A program made the position numbers and the translations under genes. DNA of 14,225 nucleotides from Lachnospiraceae bacterium UBA4316 (GTDB lineage: Bacteria; Bacillota; Clostridia; Lachnospirales; Lachnospiraceae): contig DGUG01000190.1 in assembly GCA_002394535.1 (NCBI GenBank), positions 1-14,225 on the forward strand, given 5' to 3'. The notes under the pieces were generated by a model that worked only from the letters and a program-made list of their open reading frames with translations, did not search any database and was not told where the DNA came from. This document shows, one piece after another, positions 7,348-14,225 of this stretch (the first letter of the stretch is position 1; every line of letters starts with the position of its first letter).

Positions 7348-8040
7348 TTACTGAAGCTCGAATCCGGTAACCCCATCTATCTTACTGAGAATCTTCAGAA
7401 CTTCTCCTCTGTTGTATTTTCTGTTAAAGACCGCATCACACCGAAGTGTAAATGTTCCTTCCGAATTCTTCTCCCATCTCATCGAGTACAACTTCGTCCC
7501 ATAATCAGACATTTTGTTTGCAAAACTGTCATAACTGCTGTCCGCATCCGGAAGCTTTACTGTAATCGATGCAACTACCTCATGCTTATATATGGCAAGA
7601 TCCCTGTGTAATATTAACTGTACAAGCTCCACAAATATGACAGACCCGATACCGACAGCATACATACCTGCACCGATAACCATTCCGATACCTATCATAG
7701 CCCATATTCCGGCGGCAGTAGTAAGACCCGACACATTTCCCCGTTTTCCTATAAATACGATTCCGCCTGAAAATATACCCATACCGGCTATTATTCCGGC
7801 AGCAACACGTGATACATCAAGTCCCAGACCGGAATAACCTGCTATATTGAGAACATCAAAGAACGCATATTTGGATATTATCATCATAAGTGCTGATGCC
7901 AGTGAAATCAGAATATGCGTCCGAAGTCCCGCTACTTTGTATCTGTGTTCACGTTCATAGCCTATTACCGCTCCGGCACATATTGCCAGAAATATCCTGA
8001 ACAGGTATACAAGATCGTTTGATGTTATGATTTTATCCAT
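7348..8040 (-). CDS. MgtC/SapB-family inner-membrane protein
   Basis: A 230-residue protein with an N-terminal hydrophobic half (about four to five helices, residues 10-145) and a C-terminal soluble domain (about 150-230) with an ACT-like make-up. Family marks are present: G..IGYERE (23-31), AGLRTH (37-42), D..RVAAGI (75-83) and VSGLTTAA..W (103-113). The usual GFLGAG-like motif is here GIFSGG (88-93), a modest deviation. Members of the family are linked to survival in low magnesium, acid or within hosts, and some act on ATP synthase or membrane potential; the precise role in Firmicutes is unclear. It has AGGAG eight bases before the ATG. Only 18 bases separate it from the stop of the acyltransferase gene, so it is probably the last gene of that operon. 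No magnesium-sensing leader is visible. Confidence 0.87.
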   Translation of the reverse strand: MDKIITSNDLVYLFRIFLAICAGAVIGYEREHRYKVAGLRTHILISLASALMMIISKYAFFDVLNIAGYSGLGLDVSRVAAGIIAGMGIFSGGIVFIGKRGNVSGLTTAAGIWAMIGIGMVIGAGMYAVGIGSVIFVELVQLILHRDLAIYKHEVVASITVKLPDADSSYDSFANKMSDYGTKLYSMRWEKNSEGTFTLRCDAVFNRKYNRGEVLKILSKIDGVTGFELQ

Positions 8041-8058
8041 AGAAATGCTCCTATTATA

Positions 8059-9198
8059 CTAATTATTTTTCCACGGCAGTTTAAACGGTTTTCCTATTAT
8101 AAACGGGAAAAATCGTCTGATAAGCCATATCATAAAGGTTGAGTAAGCTGTTATTATCACGATAACTATTGCATAGCAGATATATCCCCGCGCCCTTGTC
8201 AGATACTGATTGACATACATTGCTGTCTTAAGTGAAAACGTAAGCACCGTCTGTGAGTTATGTGTTGCCATGAAGATCAGTGACCCGATTCCCCAATAGC
8301 AGAACAGCGGTATTCTCGGTAATCCCTTACACAGCGATATCATTCCGAAACTTCCCGAAAGCGCACACACGAAGAAGAAGAATACATTTCTAAATGCCAG
8401 AGAGCGAAAATCAATTCCGTTGTTTACCCGAAACAGCCCGAAACAGACTCCGAAAAGCATTAATCCGAGAACGATATATGCAGCTCTGTATTTAAAGCTG
8501 ACCTTCCCCTTTTCGTTTAATTCCGGCTTATTGAAAAAATCACCTATCTGTGATCCCTTCCTGAGAAGTTTATGTGTATAATAACCGATTGATATAAAGC
8601 CGCACACAAGGATGGGCCGTAGTATTACGGTTATCAGGTCATGCATTCTTTCGGCAAACGGAGTCGGGTATTTTGCAATCCCGACAAAATACGACAGGAA
8701 ATATACTATCGCATTTGACAATACCACAACAGTAGTAAACGGTATATGATCTCTTATCCGTCTTCTGAGAAAAATAAAGAGAAGCTCTCCGAGATAAAGT
8801 GCCGGAAGGAACCATAATACATTCATCCCGTAACCGCTTATGACATACCAGATATTAAGGTACAAAGTCTGTACCGCTATCTCACCTTTAATAAGTGCAA
8901 CAACAACCACTATCAGGTAAAAAAGAGAAAACCATAAGTACGGGATCATGATTCCCCGAAACCTTGATTTTGCAACCTCTTTCAGTGGTTTAACCTCATC
9001 GTTTTTTATTGCCAGAAGGATTCCGGATACGATAAAAAACATGGGCATATGAAATGAAAAGATAAATACACACAAAGGCTGGATATACGGAGAAAATGTA
9101 AATATCGAATCTCCCTGCAGATGCCCGATAAGTACGAGTATCATTCCGAGTCCTTTTGTCATATCCAGATAATCAAGTCTTTTTTTCGTATCAGACAT
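8059..9198 (-). CDS. acyltransferase-3 family membrane O-acyltransferase (copy 2)
   Basis: A 379-residue polytopic protein (about ten membrane helices) of the acyltransferase-3 family (PF01757), which transfers acetyl or similar groups to sugars or lipids at the membrane. The N-terminus RLDYLDMTKGLGMILVLIGH contains the K-x10-H arrangement (Lys15, His26) typical of the active-site region, followed by FSFHMPMFFIVSGILLA. It overlaps the end of the preceding gene by 8 bases (ATGTCTGA), indicating translational coupling. It is clearly a paralogue of that gene, with shared N-terminal, FHMP-FFI-SGIL and FRG-IIPYLWFSL-Y blocks. Its acceptor is unknown; the neighbourhood (MBOAT, SGNH) suggests a cell-surface glycan. 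Fucose- or polysaccharide-O-acetyltransferases belong to the same family. Confidence 0.88.
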   Translation of the reverse strand: MSDTKKRLDYLDMTKGLGMILVLIGHLQGDSIFTFSPYIQPLCVFIFSFHMPMFFIVSGILLAIKNDEVKPLKEVAKSRFRGIMIPYLWFSLFYLIVVVVALIKGEIAVQTLYLNIWYVISGYGMNVLWFLPALYLGELLFIFLRRRIRDHIPFTTVVVLSNAIVYFLSYFVGIAKYPTPFAERMHDLITVILRPILVCGFISIGYYTHKLLRKGSQIGDFFNKPELNEKGKVSFKYRAAYIVLGLMLFGVCFGLFRVNNGIDFRSLAFRNVFFFFVCALSGSFGMISLCKGLPRIPLFCYWGIGSLIFMATHNSQTVLTFSLKTAMYVNQYLTRARGYICYAIVIVIITAYSTFMIWLIRRFFPFIIGKPFKLPWKNN

Positions 9199-10291
9199 TT
9201 TTCGTCTCCGGCTTTCTTATATAATTCTTTCCGAGAACAAAGGGAAAATACCGGTTAATCACTTCTATTACAACCGCAGACAACGCAAAAACCGTTATCA
9301 TGACAACCGCAACAAACACGTAATGCTTTGCACGTTTGTTTACCGAATCAACCAGCCACGCCAGCTTAATTCCTGCATATAAAATATAATAATTGATGTG
9401 GCAGGCCATTACAATAATTGAGTTGCGCCCGAAATATGTTATAAGCTTTACTGCAGGTACAGCTTTGCATATCAGTATTATCCCAAAACATCCGAAGAAC
9501 GCTCCAAGATAATAAACTACCACATTGTTCAATATTATATTTCTTAAATCCGCACACCCGTTCTGTGTCGCAAGAGCCATGTTAACGGCAAGCATCATGA
9601 TCCCGACAGCAAGCGTGCCTCCACGGGATGATTCAAAGCTTGTGATTTTTGCCCTTGAGGCAGCCATTCTGTCAAAAATAATCTTAGTATAATAGCCTAT
9701 TCCCACAAAGCTTTGGGCAATAGCCGCCCGAAGGAAAATGTATACAATGTTGATCAGGGAAGTAATAATGATTGAGTCTTCATGTGCAGCATACAATTTG
9801 GCAAACTGAATCTTTATAAAATACGCAATCGCCGCTATAAAAAATATTCCGGGTAATACATATTTATCAGGGAATTTCTTTTTAAGATATAAGAACCCAA
9901 CCGATGCTAAAAACAATGCCGGCAAAAACCACAGAACACTCATCCCGTAAAATGTTACGGAATCTATCGTATCAACTATAAAAGTGCGCAGATCAATATT
10001 GTGAACTATATTCAGATTTCCGATGTCTATAATGAAATAACTCAGCGAAAACCAAAGATACGGTATGATAACTCCTCTGAATCTCTTTTTTACGGATTCT
10101 TTGAAATCTCTGGAAGTCTCGTCCTTTACAGCCATCAGAATTCCGGAAATGATAAAAAAGAGTGGCATATGGAAAGAAGATATCCACACACGGGTTCCCG
10201 TAGCGATATCCTCCATATGTCCGAGTGCAACGAAAAAAATACCGATGCCTTTTGCCATATCAAGATAATCCAAACGTTTTGATTTTTCCAT
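9191..10291 (-). CDS. acyltransferase-3 family membrane O-acyltransferase (copy 1)
   Basis: A 366-residue polytopic membrane protein of the acyltransferase-3 family (PF01757). The start reads KRLDYLDMAKGIGIFFVALGH, with Lys14-x10-His25, the expected catalytic arrangement. SSFHMPLFFIISGILMA and FRGVIIPYLWFSLSY follow, and hydrophobic helices continue to the C-terminus. Only two bases separate its ATG from the stop of the SGNH-like gene, and its own end overlaps the second copy by 8 bases. Codon use and composition match its neighbours. It probably works with, or in parallel to, the MBOAT/SGNH pair in modifying a surface polymer with acyl groups. The donor (perhaps acetyl-CoA on the cytoplasmic side) and the acceptor are inferred from the family only. 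Confidence 0.88.
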   Translation of the reverse strand: MEKSKRLDYLDMAKGIGIFFVALGHMEDIATGTRVWISSFHMPLFFIISGILMAVKDETSRDFKESVKKRFRGVIIPYLWFSLSYFIIDIGNLNIVHNIDLRTFIVDTIDSVTFYGMSVLWFLPALFLASVGFLYLKKKFPDKYVLPGIFFIAAIAYFIKIQFAKLYAAHEDSIIITSLINIVYIFLRAAIAQSFVGIGYYTKIIFDRMAASRAKITSFESSRGGTLAVGIMMLAVNMALATQNGCADLRNIILNNVVVYYLGAFFGCFGIILICKAVPAVKLITYFGRNSIIVMACHINYYILYAGIKLAWLVDSVNKRAKHYVFVAVVMITVFALSAVVIEVINRYFPFVLGKNYIRKPETKNV

Positions 10292-10293
10292 AT

Positions 10294-11625
10294 TTAAAAA
10301 TTGATCGTTCTGACAAATTCATGTCGTACGGAATCATATATAAATAACAGATTCCCATATAATTCTTTATACTCTTTATCATTTACAAACAAAGAACAAA
10401 CATGATATCTATCATCCTCACTTTGTCCGTCTCTTTCTTCAAATACAAAAGAGTCTCCGTTTACTCTATAAGTTATTCTGAACTCTTCTTCACCTTGAGC
10501 AACAACTTCTCCGTTATCCACAACTGTCGCTTTTCCTTCATTTACCGCAAAAACAACATATCCTGTCTGAGTCATTGATAAAATATCCATTGCATTGTCA
10601 CTATTAATAATATTCAGATCATTTCTTTCATACTTCTGCAACGTAGAATCCCAATCCCATGATGTATACTTTGTATCGCCTCGGTGATCCGGAATATCAT
10701 ATTTTTCTTTTAAAATTGATCCGAAATAATTAGAAAACTTATAGTTTCCATTGTAGTTTAAGTGACCTGTATCTGCCATATCAGTAGAAAAATCCATTCC
10801 GATCTCATCATATCTTCTGTTAAAATCAATGAATTCAATTCCCCGTGCATCCGCTATAGATCCGACATAGTTCAGTATCTTCTGCTCTTGTTCACTTACT
10901 CCATATGGAGATGCAAAGAATAGAATCGGCACATTTTCGCTTTCAGACAGCTCAATCAGCTTACCTATGTATTCTTCCTCTTTTTCGAGACAAGGTTCTG
11001 TTTCGGTTATCCCGCCCGTTTCAGGTGTATCCATCGCATATACATTTTCTCTGGGGTCAAATCCCTTGTAATTTACAGTATCCCTTATGTTTATAAAATC
11101 ATTTTCTTCCAAGTCCTTATACCGGCCATGCATGATATTATATGGATTCAGCCTTGGATAGAATTCATTCTCTTCCGAATTGACGCGAATAAGATCTATT
11201 CTATTTTTATTCCATTTCATTCCGTAAGAATTGTCGGATGCCCAGTTATTTGCCTGCGTCACCATATCATACATTGCCGAAACGGAAACTTCGTAACATA
11301 TAACCTTCGGTTTTTGGGTTTTAAGTGCTTCTTTAAGATGATAATACGATACCCATGACGGCGCTTCCGCACCTCCAAGATCAAATGCGGCAATCCCGTA
11401 ATTATCCCACAAAACCCCTGTTGCTATGTCACAATATACCTTGGAACTACCGCTGAAAATAACATCAATTGAGTTTTCAGGCTGCTTGTAAAACGCCTGA
11501 AACTGATTGATTCCGTCTTCACTCTTAAGCAATAGGATTCTTGATGTCCCGACTACTATAATGACAGCCGTAACAATAATGATAACTGCTTTTATGAAAT
11601 TTATCAGTTTAGAATTCCTGTCCAT
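10294..11625 (-). CDS. SGNH-hydrolase-like (DltD/AlgJ-like) acylation partner protein
   Basis: A 443-residue membrane-anchored protein, with a hydrophobic helix at about 11-32 and the rest probably extracytoplasmic. FSGSSKVY gives the nucleophile block (Ser61 of GSS), FDLGGA (81-86) fits the glycine block, and DTGHLNYNG places Asp285 and His288, the usual SGNH D-x-x-H pair. Such proteins (DltD, AlgJ/AlgX, and partners of MBOAT enzymes) complete acyl transfer to surface polymers. It lies three bases after the MBOAT gene, the classic arrangement. The ribosome site GGAAGA lies at the end of the MBOAT gene. Beyond the SGNH core there is an additional beta-rich region (about 345-443) ending VNDKEYKELYGNLLFIYD, which may be a separate sugar-binding or ILEI-like domain; this part is tentative. 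Confidence 0.8.
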   Translation of the reverse strand: MDRNSKLINFIKAVIIIVTAVIIVVGTSRILLLKSEDGINQFQAFYKQPENSIDVIFSGSSKVYCDIATGVLWDNYGIAAFDLGGAEAPSWVSYYHLKEALKTQKPKVICYEVSVSAMYDMVTQANNWASDNSYGMKWNKNRIDLIRVNSEENEFYPRLNPYNIMHGRYKDLEENDFINIRDTVNYKGFDPRENVYAMDTPETGGITETEPCLEKEEEYIGKLIELSESENVPILFFASPYGVSEQEQKILNYVGSIADARGIEFIDFNRRYDEIGMDFSTDMADTGHLNYNGNYKFSNYFGSILKEKYDIPDHRGDTKYTSWDWDSTLQKYERNDLNIINSDNAMDILSMTQTGYVVFAVNEGKATVVDNGEVVAQGEEEFRITYRVNGDSFVFEERDGQSEDDRYHVCSLFVNDKEYKELYGNLLFIYDSVRHEFVRTINF

Positions 11626-11628
11626 TTC

Positions 11629-13185
11629 TTAAAATCTTCCATAAATAAAATCTGCTGCATTAAAGTCGGCACCATAGTATCCGTATACTATAATCATTAC
11701 GAATAAAACTGCAAATACAGCAAGTCTTGCAACAAAGTTCTGTTTCTTGATAAAATCCCGGACATCACATTTTTGAGAGATGTATGAGACTATAAACAAA
11801 AGAATCATTCCAAAAACCAGAATTCCCCATTCTCTGCGGTCCAGACCCATATTAAAAAAGCTTTCATCAAAGAAAATCCATGGATTAAATCTGTAAAATG
11901 CCGATTTCCACATCAGAAAACCATCTTTCAGGGTTTTTGCCCTAAAAAATGACAGTCCAAACATAAACAGGATAAAGGTTCTTAGTCTTAAGAAAAATGT
12001 ATATGTGGCACATTCGGTATTTATGTGCAAAACCCTCACTATCCACGCAAATACCGGGGTAAGGAGCTCTCCAAAGACAATAACTGCCCACATATACAGG
12101 CCTACACCGAATATATAGTTCCATCCCCCGCCATGCCACAGACCTATCAAAAACCATGAAACAAGAAGACTTAAATATAGTGGAATATTAAATCTTTTTT
12201 CATATCCTTTGCCTAGATGATTTTTGCACCACTTGCGAAGGTTCTTAAAGCCTTTGCTTCTCTGGATCGGATATAGAACATAATCTCTCAAAAACGCACC
12301 CAGTGTGATATGCCAGCGTCTCCAGAATTCTGACAGATTAACAGAATAAAACGGAGTATTGAAGTTCTCCGGAAGGTAAATTCCCAGTACCTCTGATATA
12401 CCCAGAACTATATCCATAAGTCCCGAAAAATCGCAATATAACTGAAAAGCAAATAAAGCCGCAGCAACAAAAATATACAGTCCGTTGTACACCTCGTAAT
12501 AATCGTAGATTCTTGAAACTATAACAGCCAGTCTCTCCGAAATGACCATTTTTTTGAACAGACCCCAAAGGACTCTCTCCATTCCGCGAACACACCTGTC
12601 ATACGAGAAATGGTGCTTTTCTCCAAACAGCTGATTCTCCATCTGCTCAAAGGTAACTATCGGACCTGAAGTCATGAGCGGAAAATAAGATGTAAACAGA
12701 AGAGTTTTGGCAGGGTTTTTAAGTGCCCTGCTTTTGCCCCAATACACATCTGTTATATAGGCGATAAGTATCAGCATAAAATATGATATCCGCTCCGGGC
12801 AGTTTTCCTGCGTGTAATATACAATGTTTCCGCATATTTCATTTGTCAGATCCGCTTTAAATAGTTTCCCTGCAGCGAGGATTATTTCATACAGAAATTT
12901 TGAATACTTAAATAATGCAAGTGTAATAACATCAAAAATTAGTGTTGAATTATATATGATCTTTCTTAGGGAATTGTTATCATCAAAAAACTGAGATCCG
13001 GCCCAGTTCACCAGAACAATCAGAAAAAAGAACAATAAACCCGCAATAGAATAATACATCTGGCTGTAATAAAATCCGATGCTGACGATTAAGAGCCATA
13101 TCCATTGGATTTTTGCAGGTAGAATAAAAAAAACTGCACATATTATAAAAAACAATATAAAAAATTGTAATGAAATAATTGACAT
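11629..13185 (-). CDS. MBOAT-family O-acyltransferase (AlgI/DltB-like)
   Basis: A 518-residue polytopic membrane protein of the membrane-bound O-acyltransferase family, moving acyl groups across the membrane to extracellular polysaccharide or teichoic-type polymers. Diagnostic motifs: YFPLMTSGPIV (167-177), FQLYCDFSGLMDI (247-259), SEFWRRWHITLGAFLRDYV (285-303, His292) and IGLWHGGGWNYIFG (347-360, with the invariant His351). Length and order match AlgI/PatA-type members (about 470-520 residues). GGAG lies seven bases before the ATG. It is first in the acylation operon; the SGNH-like partner follows after three bases. No dltA or dltC homologue is seen in the window, so D-alanylation of teichoic acid is less likely than acetylation. 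Confidence 0.92.
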   Translation of the reverse strand: MSIISLQFFILFFIICAVFFILPAKIQWIWLLIVSIGFYYSQMYYSIAGLLFFFLIVLVNWAGSQFFDDNNSLRKIIYNSTLIFDVITLALFKYSKFLYEIILAAGKLFKADLTNEICGNIVYYTQENCPERISYFMLILIAYITDVYWGKSRALKNPAKTLLFTSYFPLMTSGPIVTFEQMENQLFGEKHHFSYDRCVRGMERVLWGLFKKMVISERLAVIVSRIYDYYEVYNGLYIFVAAALFAFQLYCDFSGLMDIVLGISEVLGIYLPENFNTPFYSVNLSEFWRRWHITLGAFLRDYVLYPIQRSKGFKNLRKWCKNHLGKGYEKRFNIPLYLSLLVSWFLIGLWHGGGWNYIFGVGLYMWAVIVFGELLTPVFAWIVRVLHINTECATYTFFLRLRTFILFMFGLSFFRAKTLKDGFLMWKSAFYRFNPWIFFDESFFNMGLDRREWGILVFGMILLFIVSYISQKCDVRDFIKKQNFVARLAVFAVLFVMIIVYGYYGADFNAADFIYGRF

Positions 13186-13240
13186 TTAAAAACTCCGCTG
13201 ATTAATCTATTTGATTCCGTAGAATCGAATATCACTTTCT

Positions 13241-13249
13241 ATTCTAACA
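13241..13249 (-). promoter_or_regulatory. possible extended -10 promoter before the MBOAT gene
   Basis: Minus-strand TGTTAGAAT is an extended -10 element (TGnTAGAAT). No good -35 is present. Transcription would begin near 13234, about 50 bases before the ATG, in a leader holding a small hairpin (GATTC-CGTA-GAATC, 13213-13226). Read-through from the upstream small gene is an alternative, since no terminator separates them. Confidence 0.3.
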
Positions 13250-13264
13250 CATTATAATTGTTAT

Positions 13265-13756
13265 TTATCTGTATCGTTCAGAGTACTTGTCAGAATACTT
13301 ATATACCTTATCTATATGAAATAAATTGTATTTCATAATATCCTTTCTGGCCGATTCCATATCTTCGGAGGTGTATCCCATGCGATCATAAAGAATACCT
13401 GTAATATATTCATCTCTGATATCATCAAGAATTTTTATATCATCTTCTGTGGAATTTTTATAGAATTCTGCAAAATCATAATGACTGTAATTCTGTATAT
13501 CAACGCTTTTTGCTTCATTACTGTATATTAGCTGAACCAAGCCCTCGTATTCTCCGGAATAATACAGATCATCCAGCATAGAAAAGAATTTATTCTCAGC
13601 AGCAATCTCTTCCGCACTTTTTTCAGGAGTACTTACATCAAAAGAACTTCCGATAATGTTTGCAACAATTATATATATACCGGATAAAAGAATGATTGCT
13701 GATATTAAGATCAGAAATGTGATCCGCGCTGTTTTCTTTTGCTCATTATTACTCAT
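13265..13756 (-). CDS. small single-pass membrane protein of unknown function
   Basis: I do not recognise this protein. From ATG 13756 (MSNNEQKK) it has 163 residues: a short basic, polar N-terminus, one hydrophobic helix (about residues 10-33), then an acidic, tyrosine-rich soluble part of about 125 residues (for example DDLYYSGEYEGLVQLIYSN and DIRDEYITGILYDRMGY), ending with a basic KYSDKYSERYR. The soluble part looks helical and could be a TPR-like or solenoid-type fold, but this is a guess. The frame is open further upstream to 13807, but an ATG there would lie in the loop of the tRNA terminator, so the later ATG is preferred. That ATG has no clear Shine-Dalgarno. It precedes the MBOAT gene by 79 bases on the same strand and may belong to the same surface-modification function. 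Confidence 0.65.
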   Translation of the reverse strand: MSNNEQKKTARITFLILISAIILLSGIYIIVANIIGSSFDVSTPEKSAEEIAAENKFFSMLDDLYYSGEYEGLVQLIYSNEAKSVDIQNYSHYDFAEFYKNSTEDDIKILDDIRDEYITGILYDRMGYTSEDMESARKDIMKYNLFHIDKVYKYSDKYSERYR

Positions 13757-13787
13757 AATACCAATGTAATCAAATCTACCAGATAAT

Positions 13788-13818
13788 ATAAAAACAGCCC
13801 GGACCATACGGTTCGGGC
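13788..13818 (-). terminator. Rho-independent terminator of the tRNA cluster
   Basis: On the minus strand GCCCGAACC-GTAT-GGTCCGGGC forms a 9-bp stem with one mismatch, followed by TGTTTTTAT. It starts five bases after the initiator tRNA 3' end, and is the natural end of the tRNA transcript. Confidence 0.8.
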
Positions 13819-13822
13819 AAAA

Positions 13823-13896
<74 letters not shown>

Positions 13897-13902
13897 TCAA
13901 AA

Positions 13903-13984
13903 TGGGAGAGAGTGGATTCGAACCACTGAAGGCATTGCCAGCAGATTTACAGTCTGTCCCCTTTGGCCACTCGGGAACTCTCCC
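13903..13984 (-). tRNA. tRNA-Tyr(GTA)
   Basis: An 82-base class II tRNA. Acceptor GGGAGAG pairs with CTCTCCC, the anticodon loop CTGTAAA gives GTA, a long variable arm is present, the T-arm is AGTGG-TTCGAAT-CCACT and the discriminator is A. Six bases separate it from the initiator tRNA. Confidence 0.95.
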
Positions 13985-13996
13985 ATAATATTAAAT

Positions 13997-14011
13997 GCCC
14001 TAATAAAGGGC
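13997..14011 (-). other. small hairpin between tRNA-Thr and tRNA-Tyr
   Basis: GCCCT-AATAA-AGGGC forms a 5-bp stem. On the minus strand it is followed by ATTTAATATT, a poor T-tract. It is more likely a processing or spacer element than a full terminator. Confidence 0.35.
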
Positions 14012-14014
14012 AAA

Positions 14015-14087
14015 AGCCGATGATCGGACTCGAACCGATAACCTGCTGATTACAAATCAGCTGCTCTGCCAATTGAGCCACATCGGC
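14015..14087 (-). tRNA. tRNA-Thr(TGT)
   Basis: A 73-base tRNA with acceptor GCCGATG/CATCGGC, anticodon loop TTTGTAA giving TGT, T-arm ATCGG-TTCGAGT-CCGAT and discriminator T, as usual for threonine. CCA is not encoded. It precedes tRNA-Tyr in the same cluster. Confidence 0.95.
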
Positions 14088-14094
14088 AAATGTT

Positions 14095-14185
14095 GCGAGA
14101 TGTCTGCAAAGCAGACAGAGTTCTCGCTACACCGCGAGCCCCCATCCGACGTTGTCGGATCCTAATGGGCGAGCGTCCTTGGACG
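14095..14185. repeat. three consecutive hairpins in the tRNA spacer
   Basis: Hairpin 1: TGTCTGC-AAA-GCAGACA (14101-14117), extended by GCGAGA/TCTCGC (14095-14100 and 14122-14127). Hairpin 2: ATCCGAC-GTT-GTCGGAT (14144-14160). Hairpin 3: CGTCC-TT-GGACG (14174-14185). The spacer between the partial tRNA and tRNA-Thr is 115 bases, much longer than the other spacers in the cluster. No T-tract follows any hairpin. Confidence 0.7.
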
Positions 14186-14202
14186 ACCCGCGGAACAATC
14201 AA

Positions 14203-14225
14203 TGGGACCTATAGGGCTCGAACCT
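14203..14225 (-). tRNA. tRNA of unresolved identity, 3' end only
   Basis: The last 23 bases on the minus strand read as the end of a T-arm (GG-TTCGAGC-CCTAT), then the acceptor 3' strand AGGTCCC and discriminator A. The matching 5' acceptor would be GGGACCT. The anticodon lies outside the window, so the amino acid cannot be given. Confidence 0.75.

Noticed and set aside
8041..8058. Magnesium-sensing leader before the MgtC-like gene
   Set aside because: Only 18 bases separate it from the upstream gene, which leaves no room for a riboswitch.
13757..13807. Upstream start of the small membrane protein at 13807
   Set aside because: That ATG sits in the loop of the tRNA terminator, and the hydrophobic helix is better placed when translation starts at 13756.

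Overview
The window most likely comes from an anaerobic Firmicute of the Lachnospiraceae type. The evidence is the initiator, Tyr, Thr and Ser tRNAs, which lack an encoded CCA in the three cases where the 3' end can be read clearly, strong Shine-Dalgarno sites, a lipoprotein GH26 mannanase, and c-di-GMP phosphodiesterases of the HD-GYP type. The genus is not fixed by the sequence. Every well-supported gene lies on the minus strand, so the region is transcribed from high to low coordinates.

Layout from the right (transcription order). At 14225-13823 is a tRNA cluster: one tRNA cut by the window edge, Thr(TGT), Tyr(GTA) and initiator Met(CAT), followed by a terminator. Next is a small single-pass membrane protein of unknown function (13756-13265). 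After a 79-base gap comes a tightly packed five-gene set (13185-7348): an MBOAT O-acyltransferase, an SGNH-hydrolase-like (DltD/AlgJ-like) protein, two paralogous acyltransferase-3 membrane enzymes overlapping by 8 bases, and an MgtC/SapB-family membrane protein. It reads as a cell-surface polysaccharide acylation operon. tRNA-Ser(CGA), with its own near-consensus promoter and terminator, separates it from the next block.

The left block (6875-829) is a second, more GC-rich operon of three abutting genes. The first is a 1077-residue transmembrane sensor with an extracellular beta-propeller and Y_Y_Y domain joined to a cytoplasmic HD-GYP domain. The second is a 7TM-PAS-like-HD-GYP protein. The third is a secreted lipoprotein of glycoside hydrolase family 26 (mannanase). 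This arrangement suggests that sensing of a polysaccharide or its breakdown products is wired to c-di-GMP degradation and co-expressed with a surface mannanase. This is the most interesting biology in the window.

The left edge (1-828) looks like accessory or decaying DNA. It holds the 5' end of a PD-(D/E)XK nuclease-family transposase (Rpn-like) gene, about 430 bases rich in inverted repeats, a strong bidirectional hairpin, and what appears to be the 3' remnant of a LytTR-type regulator gene on the plus strand. Palindromes are also dense between the tRNA-Ser terminator and the promoter of the sensor operon (7012-7099), and in the tRNA spacer near the right edge.
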